Notes under the pieces: model-generated
What the model saw: the letters and a program-made list of their open reading frames with translations, nothing else
Database searches by the model: none
Told to the model about the DNA's origin: nothing
Position numbers and translations under genes: made by a program
Shown here: piece after piece, positions 1 through 6,746 of the stretch
How positions within the stretch are numbered: position 1 is the first letter of the stretch
Layout: each line of letters opens with the position of its first letter
Source of the DNA: CAYGZA01 sp964354135
GTDB taxonomy: Bacteria; Planctomycetota; Planctomycetia; Pirellulales; Thermoguttaceae
Direction of reading: 5' to 3'
Assembly: GCA_964354135.1 (NCBI GenBank)
Contig: CAYGZA010000242.1
Location: forward strand, 1 to 10,556
DNA: 10,556 bases

Positions 1-269
1 AGCTCGATCTGGCCGAAGGGGCCGACATGGTGATGGTCAAGCCGGCCCTGGCGTACCTCGACGTCATCCGCCGGGTGCGAGACCGCTTTCCCGGCGTGCC
101 GCTGGCCGCGTACAACGTCTCGGGCGAGTTCAGCATGGTGAAAGCGGCGGCCCAGCGGGGCTGGATCGACGAGAAGGCGATCGTCCTCGAATCGCTCGTG
201 GCGATCGAGCGAGCCGGCGCCGACATCATCATCACTTACTGGGCCAAAGACGCGGCCGGCTGGCTCTAA
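1..269 (+). CDS. hemB: Porphobilinogen synthase (delta-aminolevulinate dehydratase), C-terminal part, cut by window edge
   Basis: This is the final 88 codons of HemB, which condenses two 5-aminolevulinate molecules to porphobilinogen in the cytoplasm, the first common step of tetrapyrrole synthesis. The frame is open from base 3 to the TAA at 267-269. The MVKPALAYLDVI motif carries the Schiff-base lysine at codon 39-41 (equivalent to E. coli Lys247). It is followed by the family-typical AYNVSGEFSMVKAA, GWIDE and IITYWAKDAA signatures, all intact. The N-terminal two thirds, including the first active-site lysine and any metal-binding cysteines, lie outside the window, so I cannot say whether the gene is complete. 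A truncated relative about 86% identical in protein lies at 4738-5103. This copy keeps the canonical residues and is the more likely functional one. No clear terminator hairpin with a T-tract follows it. Confidence 0.93.
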   Translation, partial: LDLAEGADMVMVKPALAYLDVIRRVRDRFPGVPLAAYNVSGEFSMVKAAAQRGWIDEKAIVLESLVAIERAGADIIITYWAKDAAGWL

Positions 270-390
270 CATCGCGCGTCCAATGCAGTCCCGTCGATTC
301 TTCGGTAGACAGGTAACCTTGGGATCGTCCGACGCGTCATCCGTGCGACCGGGACTTGCCGATCGAGCGATCGGAATCCGGCTGCGGCGA

Positions 391-419
391 TTGACATCGC
401 TCCTCGGCCGAGATAAAGT
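391..419 (+). promoter_or_regulatory. Sigma70-like promoter candidate for the HzsA-like gene
   Basis: A perfect -35 hexamer TTGACA (391-396) is followed by 17 nt and then TAAAGT (414-419), which matches the -10 consensus at four of six positions. The spacing is ideal for housekeeping sigma factors. The site lies about 200 nt upstream of the start at 622, which would leave a long 5' leader. The call rests on consensus only; a TTGACA can occur by chance. Confidence 0.4.
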
Positions 420-424
420 TTATC
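412..424. promoter_or_regulatory. Perfect 13-nt palindrome overlapping the putative -10 (possible operator)
   Basis: GATAAAGTTTATC is a perfect inverted repeat with 6-nt arms around a central G at 418. It covers the candidate -10 hexamer at 414-419. AT-rich symmetry over a -10 in otherwise GC-rich DNA is typical of a repressor operator. No regulator is encoded nearby, so the assignment is inferred from position and symmetry. Confidence 0.3.
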
Positions 425-621
425 GCTCCCGGCAATAGTACCGCCGGGCAGAACGCGCCATTCCGCCCGGATCCCCGCTGAAGCACTGCCGATCTTGCCG
501 GGGACCCACCGCACACTGAGGTCGTGAGGTTCGTGGCCCGGTGCGACGGCTCCACGCAGTGCCACGCCGCGATCCATCCGGAGGGGTTCAACGCAGAACG
601 GCTTGAAGCGAAGGAAACACC

Positions 622-3600
622 TTGACGATGACAAAGACGATCGGGACCCGACGAACGATGATGAAGGACCTTCCGGATGCTCGGCGGTGCCGGGTCGTGG
701 CGGCTGCGGCGATCGCGATCTTTGCCGGGCGGATTCTCGCCGCTCCGCCCGCAACGGACAAGCCGCAGGCGGGACAGGCCGCTGCCAGCGCTCCCTCGGA
801 GCCGGGCAAAGAGCCGGTCGGCCCGTTGCCGCCGTTGGAGCGGGCCTCGTGGATTTGGAGCGCGCCGAGCGATGAAATCACCCAGTTTCGCACGATGTTC
901 ACGCTCGACGAGGCGCCCACCGCGGCCAGCATCCTGATCACTGCCGACAACGGCTACGAGCTTTACATCAACGGCGCTGCGGTCGGTTACGACATCGGCG
1001 CCGAAGGCGACGTATGGAGCTCGGTCGAGCGATACGACATCACCTCGCGGCTGGCGCGCGGCAAGAACGTCGTCGGCGTTCGCGGCACGGACCTGGGGGG
1101 CATTCGCGGGTTGGTGGCGGCGGTGCGGATCGAGAGCAAGTCGCGCCGGCCGCTGGAGATCGTCACCGACGCCGCCTGGCACGTCGCCCCCAACGGCGAT
1201 CCGGTCAACTACTCGCATCCGGAATTCGTCGAAGGACCGGAATGGACCAGGGCGACCGTGTTGGGGCCGATGGGCATGGCCCCCTGGGGGAAACTGGCCT
1301 ATTCCGGATCGGCTGGCGGCAGGAGGCCGAAGACGTTGCACGGTTCCATCGCTTTGACCAAGCCGGACGAGAGTTTTCCGTGGCCGGCAGGCTTCGCGTT
1401 CGTGGGCGACGATTGCAGCGTTTACGTGCCGCTGCGCGCCGACGCCTGGGGCGTGTGCTTCCGCGTGGGCGATTGGTCCAGGGCCTACACGGAGTTCGAC
1501 ATTCCCTGCCCGTCGAAGATCGGGCGCAAGCTGTACGCGATGAAGCCGGCAGGCCCCGGCGCGAAACCGCACCTGTTGGTGGATGCCGGCCGCGGCGCCA
1601 TCGGCTCGCCCAGCGTCAGCTACGACGGCAGGTCCATTTACGTCGCGATGGCCGCCGACGGCGAGAGCTTCTTCCACGTCTACCGCGTTCCGGCGGACGG
1701 CGGCTCGCCCGAGCGGCTCACGGACGGGCCGTTCCACGACATCGACCCGACGGAATTGCCCGACGGCCGGGTGGTCTTCACCTCGACGCGCATCGGCTCC
1801 TTCGAGGAATACCACAATCCGCCGTCGCGGGCACTGTTCGTCATGAAGCCCGACGGGAGCGACGTCCGGCCGATTACCTTCACGCCCACGTTCGACAACG
1901 AGCCGAAGGTCATGGCGGACGGCCGCATCGCGTTCATCCGCACCGACAACTTCTTCGACCGCGCCAAGGTGGAGACGCAGATCCACGTCATCCGTCCCGA
2001 CGGGACGGACGGCCACACCGAGATCGGCGCGGACATGGGGGCCGATTACGGCGTCCGGCTGCGGGCGCTCGGCTACGGCAGCCCCGCGCCCCTCCCCGGC
2101 GGAAAACTGGCCTGCATCTCCAACCGCGGCAACTTCGTCGCCACGCCCGGCGGCGCGGAAGGCTCGTTCCAGCCTCTGCCCGGAGGTCTCGGCGACCTCT
2201 CGCCCCTGCCGGACGGGCGACTGCTGGCCACGGTCCTGAGGCCGGGCGCCGGGCGGATGCACTCGGACGCGATCGCCGTGATCGATCCGCGCGACGGCCA
2301 GGTCGTGTCCGTCTACGAGTCGCCGGCGGGCTCGGTCCATTCGCCGGTGTATTTGGGGGCGCGGCCCCGTCCGCCCGTGATTCCGGACCAGGTGGACCCC
2401 AAGCGCGTCGGCGACCCGGGAGCGACCGGCTTTCTCAACTGCCACAACGTGCGATTCACGCGGAAGCAAAAGGCCGACTGGCAGCAGGTCCGGGCCATCC
2501 GCGTGCTCGGCGCCCGCGCACTGACGACCCGCTCGTCCCATTCGCACATCGTTCACGCGGGCCACGAGACGGTGGAATTGGGCACGGTGCCGATCGCGCC
2601 CGACGGGTCGTTCTCCATCGAGGTCCCCGCCGATATGCCCGTCGCGCTCCAGGCCGTCGACGCCGAGGGGCGCTCCGAGCTGAACGAGATGTCCTGGATC
2701 TACGTGCGGCCGGGCGAACGGCGATCGTGCCTCGGGTGCCATCACCCGCGGAGCGTCACGCCGCCGCAGGAGAGCCGCTTCTCCCAGTCGTTGCGGGCGC
2801 GCCCGCTCAAGCTGGTCGGACAGGGGCAGCCGCATCACTTTCGCGGCAACAACTCGGGCGTGACGGGCATGATGGACCTCCAGTTCGAGCGGTTCCGCGA
2901 GACGGCCTCGCTCAACCGGCACACCAACGGCGCCGGACCGCTCACGACCGGCAAGCAGGAAGTCGCGGCGCAGGTCGAGCGGCTCGGCGGCGGCGACGCG
3001 GGGCTCAGGATTTCCGCGGCGCAGCGGCTGGGCATCTTCCGCGACCGAGCGGCTGCGACGGCGCTGGCCGAGCGGCTGCGGGACGAAAGCCGCGAGGTGC
3101 GCGTGGCGGCGGCGCTGGCTCTCTCCGCGTGCGGCACGCGTGACAGCGTTCCGGCATTGCTGGACGCGCTTTCCGACGCGGACCCGGTCGTGGCGCAGTC
3201 GGCGGCCGTCGCCCTGGAGAATCTGACGGGGCATGCCGAGCCGTTCCAGCCCTTCGTCGGCGCGGCCGAGCGCAACTCGCAAGCCGCCGCGTGGCGGGCG
3301 TGGTTCAAGACGAACCGTTGGGATTCCATCGAGCAATCGCTGATCGAGCGAATCTCCCACACGGACCGCGCCGTCCGGCGCCGGGCGATCGTCGCGCTGG
3401 GGCACGTCGGCGGCGCTGCAGCCCGCGCGGCGCTGCGCCGGTTCCTCACAACGGAAACGGGCAAGAACCCTTACCCGGCCTTCGAGAGGGACAACCGCAC
3501 CGACAGCTTCACGTTTCCGGCCGATTCGCCGCTGAATCCGCGCACCCTGCAGGAGGCCGCCCGGGGGATCGGTTACCTCAAGGACGCCGGCGCGGTCCCC

Positions 3601-4668
3601 GTGCTGCGCGACATCCTCGCCGCCAACATCGATCCGAAAACCGCGAACCTCTTCCTGGCCGAGGCGACCATCGAGGCGCTCGGCCGGATCGCGACGCCCG
3701 AAGCCGAGGCGGCCCTGATCGATACGTTCGGAAGGCTCAAGGAGTACTGGGATTACGTCGGCTGGTACAGCGATCATCCGGCGCTCTATGCCTGCCACAA
3801 TTCCCCGCTGCACGCCCGCATCATCGAGGCGCTCGACGCGATGGGGTCCACGCGCGCGGCGGGCATCGTGCCGCACCTCATCCGCTCCGTGCCGACCGAC
3901 CCCGACCGCGCGCTCTTTCCGGGGAACGATGATTATGAAACGCTCGTCGGCCGGGTCTTGCGGCGGAGCGGCCGCGCCGATGAGCTGATCGAGACCTGCC
4001 TAGCCCTGCTCGGCGATCCGCGGGCGAAGGCCGCCGACGACCTGAAGCAGGCCGTCGGCACCACCTTCGGTGCATGGGCGGGAAAGCCCGCACCGGACAA
4101 CCGCGCCGCGCAAATCCTGTCGCTCCTCTGCCGCGACGGCAAGTACGAGCCGCGGATTCGCGCGGTTTACGGGCTCTACCGGTCGAAGCCCGAGGATGCG
4201 ATTCACCGTCCGTTAGGCAATCCGGATTGGATTCCCCAGCGGCACTGGGTGCTCTTTTTCCTCGGTCGCACGTTGGGCAACCTGGGCGATCCGGCGTCGG
4301 TGGACGCGCTGTTGGCTTCGCTGGCGCCCGAGCTGAACGAAGCGCGGCACGGCCGCCCCGACCCGTCCGAGCCGAACATCCACTTCCTGCAACTCGAATA
4401 CACGCCCTGCTGGCGCGCGACCGCCGCCTGGGCGCTGGGAAACGTCGGCGACCGGCGGGCCGCACCGACCTTGCTGAGCGTCGTCGGCGACCTGAGGAAC
4501 GCGACCGACGTCCGCCACGCGGCTGCCGAGGCGCTCGGCAAGCTTGCGGACCCGGCGACCTTGGAGCCCATGAAGCGGCTGTCGCAGGATTATCCCGAGT
4601 ACTCGATTCGTCGCTCGCTCTTGCGGGCCTGCGCCCGGGTGCCCGGCCCCGGCAGTCTCGGGCGATGA
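622..4668 (+). CDS. Secreted HzsA-like c-type haem protein with N-terminal beta-sandwich, beta-propeller and HEAT repeats
   Basis: This is a 1348-residue exported protein. A basic N-terminus is followed by a hydrophobic VVAAAAIAIFAG stretch and a probable AA-P cleavage region near residue 41. Residues about 70-225 open with WIW (77-79) and contain ITADNGYELYINGAAVG, resembling the N-terminal beta-sandwich of bacterial rhamnosidase-type proteins. Residues about 300-570 are TolB/PD40-like propeller blades (YAMKPAG, FVMKPDGSDVR, HVIRPDGTDG). Residues about 595-715 match the middle domain of the hydrazine synthase alpha subunit and hold the only CxxCH haem site (Cys703, Cys706, His707), preceded by GERRS. 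From about 780 to 1335 there are HEAT repeats. It probably acts as a periplasmic or surface redox/scaffold protein; hydrazine synthesis is not implied. AAGGA at 611-615 sits 6 nt before TTG 622 and 12 nt before ATG 628; ATG 658 or 661 would give a more typical signal peptide, so the start is uncertain. Confidence 0.85.
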   Translation: MTMTKTIGTRRTMMKDLPDARRCRVVAAAAIAIFAGRILAAPPATDKPQAGQAAASAPSEPGKEPVGPLPPLERASWIWSAPSDEITQFRTMFTLDEAPTAASILITADNGYELYINGAAVGYDIGAEGDVWSSVERYDITSRLARGKNVVGVRGTDLGGIRGLVAAVRIESKSRRPLEIVTDAAWHVAPNGDPVNYSHPEFVEGPEWTRATVLGPMGMAPWGKLAYSGSAGGRRPKTLHGSIALTKPDESFPWPAGFAFVGDDCSVYVPLRADAWGVCFRVGDWSRAYTEFDIPCPSKIGRKLYAMKPAGPGAKPHLLVDAGRGAIGSPSVSYDGRSIYVAMAADGESFFHVYRVPADGGSPERLTDGPFHDIDPTELPDGRVVFTSTRIGSFEEYHNPPSRALFVMKPDGSDVRPITFTPTFDNEPKVMADGRIAFIRTDNFFDRAKVETQIHVIRPDGTDGHTEIGADMGADYGVRLRALGYGSPAPLPGGKLACISNRGNFVATPGGAEGSFQPLPGGLGDLSPLPDGRLLATVLRPGAGRMHSDAIAVIDPRDGQVVSVYESPAGSVHSPVYLGARPRPPVIPDQVDPKRVGDPGATGFLNCHNVRFTRKQKADWQQVRAIRVLGARALTTRSSHSHIVHAGHETVELGTVPIAPDGSFSIEVPADMPVALQAVDAEGRSELNEMSWIYVRPGERRSCLGCHHPRSVTPPQESRFSQSLRARPLKLVGQGQPHHFRGNNSGVTGMMDLQFERFRETASLNRHTNGAGPLTTGKQEVAAQVERLGGGDAGLRISAAQRLGIFRDRAAATALAERLRDESREVRVAAALALSACGTRDSVPALLDALSDADPVVAQSAAVALENLTGHAEPFQPFVGAAERNSQAAAWRAWFKTNRWDSIEQSLIERISHTDRAVRRRAIVALGHVGGAAARAALRRFLTTETGKNPYPAFERDNRTDSFTFPADSPLNPRTLQEAARGIGYLKDAGAVPVLRDILAANIDPKTANLFLAEATIEALGRIATPEAEAALIDTFGRLKEYWDYVGWYSDHPALYACHNSPLHARIIEALDAMGSTRAAGIVPHLIRSVPTDPDRALFPGNDDYETLVGRVLRRSGRADELIETCLALLGDPRAKAADDLKQAVGTTFGAWAGKPAPDNRAAQILSLLCRDGKYEPRIRAVYGLYRSKPEDAIHRPLGNPDWIPQRHWVLFFLGRTLGNLGDPASVDALLASLAPELNEARHGRPDPSEPNIHFLQLEYTPCWRATAAWALGNVGDRRAAPTLLSVVGDLRNATDVRHAAAEALGKLADPATLEPMKRLSQDYPEYSIRRSLLRACARVPGPGSLGR

Positions 4669-4675
4669 ACCCGAG
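4657..4675 (+). repeat. Hairpin spanning the stop codon of the HzsA-like gene
   Basis: CTCGGG (4657-4662) and CCCGAG (4670-4675) form a perfect 6-bp stem around a 7-nt loop that contains the TGA stop. The word TCTCGGGCGA at 4656-4665 recurs at 4708-4717. A second, bulged hairpin can form there between GCCCG and CGGGC, with an inner AGAT/ATCT stem. No T-tract follows, so this is not a classical terminator. It sits just before the hemB-like remnant and may mark a recombination boundary. Confidence 0.35.
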
Positions 4676-4737
4676 TCGGATGCGACGAGCCCGGGTAGAT
4701 AGGGCAATCTCGGGCGAATGGGCTTTGGGTCCGGCCA

Positions 4738-5103
4738 TTCCGCGAGGCGGCCAAGAGCGCCCCGCAATTCGGCAACCGCCGCAGCTACCAGATGGCCCCG
4801 GCCTCCGATCCGGGCCAGGCCCTCCGCGAAGTCGAACTCGACCTGGCCGAAGGGGCCGACACGGTGATGGTCAAGCCAGCTCCGGCGTACTTTGACATCA
4901 TTCGTCAGGTCCGCGGCTGCTTTCCGGGCGTGCCGCTGGCCGCGTACAACGTCTCCGGCGAATTCAGCATGGTCAAGGCGGCAGCCCAGCGGGGGTGGAT
5001 CGACGAGAAGGCGATTGCCCTTGAATCGCTTCTGGCAATCCGCCGCGCGGGGGCGGACGTCATCATCACGTACTGGGCCAAGGACGCGGCCGGGTGGTGC
5101 TAG
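4738..5103 (+). pseudogene. hemB: Truncated, diverged copy of the hemB 3' end
   Basis: Homology to HemB starts abruptly at 4738 with FREAAKSAPQFGNRRSYQM, the segment just after the YGPFR motif. It runs in one frame to TAG at 5101-5103. The first active-site lysine and metal-binding region are absent. The second Schiff-base lysine remains (4873-4875), but its motif reads VKPAPAYFDII, with a proline where the first copy has leucine. By eye 76 of 88 shared residues and about 84% of bases match the copy at the window start. The nearest in-frame ATG is 4792, inside the conserved region, with no ribosome-binding site, and the frame closes upstream at 4696. GGTCCG at 4728-4733, split from TTCCGC by four bases, hints that homology continued upstream before being broken. 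I consider it non-functional as an enzyme. Both copies end at the stop codon and share no flanking sequence beyond it. Confidence 0.85.
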
Positions 5104-5177
5104 AGCATACGTTCCGCGGGCGGGCTTGGCAACGCACCGGCCACGAGGCCGCAAGGGACGGCATGGGCGCCCGATGG

Positions 5178-5290
5178 ACTACCCCTCGACTACCCCCGCG
5201 GCGCCACATCCAGAAACGCGACGTGCAGTTGACCGCCGTCCCGCAAGTCCTCGAGGTCAACGGCCAAGAATGGACTACCCTCACTACCCC
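5178..5290 (+). repeat. Four ACTACCC direct repeats in two pairs (possible recombinase arm sites)
   Basis: ACTACCC occurs at 5178, 5189, 5274 and 5283, two closely spaced pairs about 90 nt apart. The first member of each pair is preceded by TGG. All are on the same strand as, and upstream of, the conserved element at 5298-5424. Short direct repeats to one side of a core site are characteristic of arm-type binding sites for tyrosine integrases. No integrase is encoded here, so this reading is inferred. Confidence 0.45.
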
Positions 5291-5297
5291 TTTGCAT

Positions 5298-5424
5298 TTC
5301 CGAATACCCGTATTCTTCGGGAAATACTGCAATCGTTTTCGGGTACTTGCAAAACGGTTACGGGGGGCATAAGATGGTATTCGCTCTGAGTTTACGGGCG
5401 ATTTGGCGAGGTCGCTGGGACCGG
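5298..5424 (+). repeat. Conserved 127-bp element, copy A (inverted partner at 8017-8144)
   Basis: This element shares three blocks, at preserved spacing, with the minus strand of 8017-8144. The blocks are a dyad followed by TCGGGAAA and ACTGCAAT, a central CTTGCAA, and a distal TTTGGCGAGGT ending in GGG. Total lengths are 127 and 128 bp. The dyad here is GAATAC-CC-GTATTC (5302-5315). The element stops exactly where a tRNA anticodon loop begins (5425). I interpret it as the element-side arm of an attachment-site junction; a conserved structured RNA or gene end is an alternative. Confidence 0.6.
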
Positions 5425-5466
5425 CTCATAACCTCGAGGTCACAGGTTCAAATCCTGTCCCCGCAA
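5425..5466 (+). other. 3' half of a tRNA with CAU anticodon (Met or Ile), probable attachment-site remnant
   Basis: The 42 nt can be read as a tRNA 3' half: anticodon loop CTCATAA (5425-5431), 3' anticodon stem CCTCG, variable loop AGGTC, and a perfect T-arm ACAGG-TTCAAAT-CCTGT (5442-5458). Then come acceptor strand CCCCGCA and discriminator A, with no encoded CCA. The 5' half is missing. The bases before the loop (ACCGG) do not pair with CCTCG beyond two chance G-C pairs, and no TGCGGGG acceptor partner or D-arm is present upstream. It therefore cannot be a functional tRNA by itself. The break at the anticodon loop matches the known class of tyrosine-recombinase integration sites with crossover in that loop. 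Confidence 0.75.
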
Positions 5467-5532
5467 CTTCGGTGATCCCCGGGTCGCACCGGCCCGGCAG
5501 GAGCCCTTTTTGTCTTGTGGGAAGGGCCTGCG

Positions 5533-5787
5533 GTGGATATTGCAGGGGTTCGGGAGGCATTGCACAAGCAGCCGTTCGAGCCATTCGCGATTCAGTTGGC
5601 CGACGGTCGCTCCCTGCCGGTGCCTCACCCGGATTTCGTCGCTCTTGGACCTCGGCGGATCGTCGTGGTGGCTAAAGACGACTCTTGGGCCGTCGTGGAA
5701 CCGCTTCTGATCGTCTCGCTCGATTCCCGCCCGGCCAACGACAAAGGCGGCAACGGCTCGTCGAAGAGGCGCCGTCGCCGGTCTTGA
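5533..5787 (+). CDS. Small conserved hypothetical protein (QPFEPF...LADGR type)
   Basis: This is an 84-residue protein starting at GTG 5533, chosen because GGGAAGGG (5519-5526) is well spaced before it and because VDIAGVREALHKQPFEPF looks like the usual start of this family. A TTG at 5515 would add six residues. The pattern REALHKQPFEPFAIQLADGRSLPVPHPDFVAL, then a short hydrophobic IVVVAKDDSWAVVEPLLIVSL run, recalls small uncharacterised proteins I associate with planctomycete genomes. It looks like a compact beta-rich fold, with no signal peptide or membrane helix. The tail is strongly basic (KRRRRR), which could bind nucleic acid or simply be disordered. It starts about 66 nt after the tRNA half and lies 143 nt before the creatininase gene on the same strand. 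I do not know its function. Confidence 0.72.
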   Translation: MDIAGVREALHKQPFEPFAIQLADGRSLPVPHPDFVALGPRRIVVVAKDDSWAVVEPLLIVSLDSRPANDKGGNGSSKRRRRRS

Positions 5788-5930
5788 CGTGCCGATCGTA
5801 GAAAGCCCGTCACCCGCCCGTCGGCTGACTTCTGGCAGGGAGGGGATGCCCCAGGTATCATCAAGGCGTGCCGAGTCGGGACAGTTGCCGGCCGGCCCCG
5901 AGAACCACTGGCGCCACGGCGGAGGGTATT

Positions 5931-6710
5931 GTGCGTCCCTGGATACTCAAGGAAACCAATCTCGGCTCCGTCAGAGGGCACAAATACGAGGTGGCGGTCT
6001 TGCCGCTGGGGGCCACCGAGCCGCACAATCTCCATCTCCCCTACGGCATGGACCTTTTCGAGGGGGACGTGATCGGGGAGAAGGTCTGTGAGGCGGCCTG
6101 GCAGCGCGGGGCCAAGGTCATGCTGCTGCCAACGATCCCGTATGGCACCCAGACGAACCAGCGGGAATTCCCCTTCGCGATGAATCTGAACCCCTCGACG
6201 CTCCACGCCGTCGTGGCCGACCTCGTCGAGACGCTGGTGCATCAGGGCATCTTCAAGATCGTGCTCCTCAATAGCCACGGCGGCAACGAGCCGAAGGCGA
6301 TCCTTCGCGAGCTCTATGGGCGGAGCCCGGCGAAGCTGTTTCTGTGCAACTGGTACCAGGCTTTTCAGGACGTGTACCGCGACATCTTCGAGGAGCCGGA
6401 CGACCACGCCGGCGAGATGGAGACCTCGCTGGCCCTGGCATACTGGCCGGAGCTGGTGGCGCGGCGTCCCGACGGCACGCTTGCGGCCGACGAAGGCCGC
6501 AAGGCCCCAAGCCGCTTCGAGGCGGTCGACCGCGGCTGGGTCTCGATCACCCGGCCCTGGCACCTCTTGACCACCAACGCCGGGGCCGGCAATCCGCACG
6601 CCGCCACGGCCGAGAAAGGCCGCCGCCTGATAGAGGTGCTTGTGGAGCGGATCTCGACGTTCCTGGTCGAGCTTTCCGCCGCCACCGTGGACGAGCGGTT
6701 TCCGTATTGA
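5931..6710 (+). CDS. Creatininase-family amidohydrolase
   Basis: This is a 259-residue cytoplasmic metal-dependent hydrolase of the creatininase family, whose members cleave cyclic or linear amides (creatinine, formamides in flavin/F420 synthesis, mycofactocin maturation). The metal-site pattern is complete: ATEPHNLHLPYGMD supplies Glu30, His32 and Asp41, NSHGGN (114-119) supplies His116, and HAGEMETS (159-166) supplies Glu164. Length is normal for the family. GTG 5931 is chosen because GGAGGG (5921-5926) precedes it and the family begins near this point; the frame extends to GTG 5868, but those 21 residues look unconserved. The first motif deviates from the usual EQHGPHLP in having P, N and L. 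The true substrate cannot be read from sequence. It converges with the URO-D-like gene, leaving a 36-nt gap. Confidence 0.93.
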   Translation: MRPWILKETNLGSVRGHKYEVAVLPLGATEPHNLHLPYGMDLFEGDVIGEKVCEAAWQRGAKVMLLPTIPYGTQTNQREFPFAMNLNPSTLHAVVADLVETLVHQGIFKIVLLNSHGGNEPKAILRELYGRSPAKLFLCNWYQAFQDVYRDIFEEPDDHAGEMETSLALAYWPELVARRPDGTLAADEGRKAPSRFEAVDRGWVSITRPWHLLTTNAGAGNPHAATAEKGRRLIEVLVERISTFLVELSAATVDERFPY

Positions 6711-6746
6711 ACAACGTCTTGCGCCCGCGCGCTCCGGCGAGCCGAC

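Larger units (their letters stand above)
270..621. other. Intergenic spacer between hemB and the HzsA-like gene
   Basis: I see no convincing gene in these 352 bases. Open frames on the minus strand here continue an antisense shadow of the large downstream gene. The stretch holds a sigma70-like promoter candidate with an overlapping palindrome (391-424). It ends in a purine-rich ribosome-binding region at 611-615 before the next gene. Confidence 0.6.

Noticed and set aside
1014..3143. 709-codon + strand frame inside the large gene
   Set aside because: It is an overlapping frame of the same coding region, with Arg-rich shadow composition and no motifs.
337..3876. 1179-codon open frame on the minus strand
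   Set aside because: It is antisense to the HzsA-like gene, is extremely Arg/Ala/Gly-rich and has no recognisable domain. High GC keeps the antisense frame open, whereas the + strand gene has clear domains.
5298..5466. Group I intron in a tRNA anticodon loop
   Set aside because: The break position fits, but no 5' tRNA half lies upstream, conserved sequence is only about 130 bp, and I could not see a group I catalytic core. The same holds for the copy at 7975-8144.
5393..5466. Complete 74-nt tRNA gene
   Set aside because: The would-be acceptor and anticodon stems do not pair and there is no D-arm. The same upstream sequence precedes a different tRNA half at 8017, so it belongs to the repeat element.
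5470..5511. Rho-independent terminator after the tRNA-CAU half
   Set aside because: A CCGGG/CCCGG stem exists, but the T-tract begins about 10 nt after it and an alternative CGGTG/CACCG stem competes, so the call is too weak to list.
5403..5675. 90-codon frame beginning at the tRNA-CAU half
   Set aside because: Its NLEVTGSNPVPAT stretch is simply the translated tRNA 3' half; the real small gene is in another frame from 5533.
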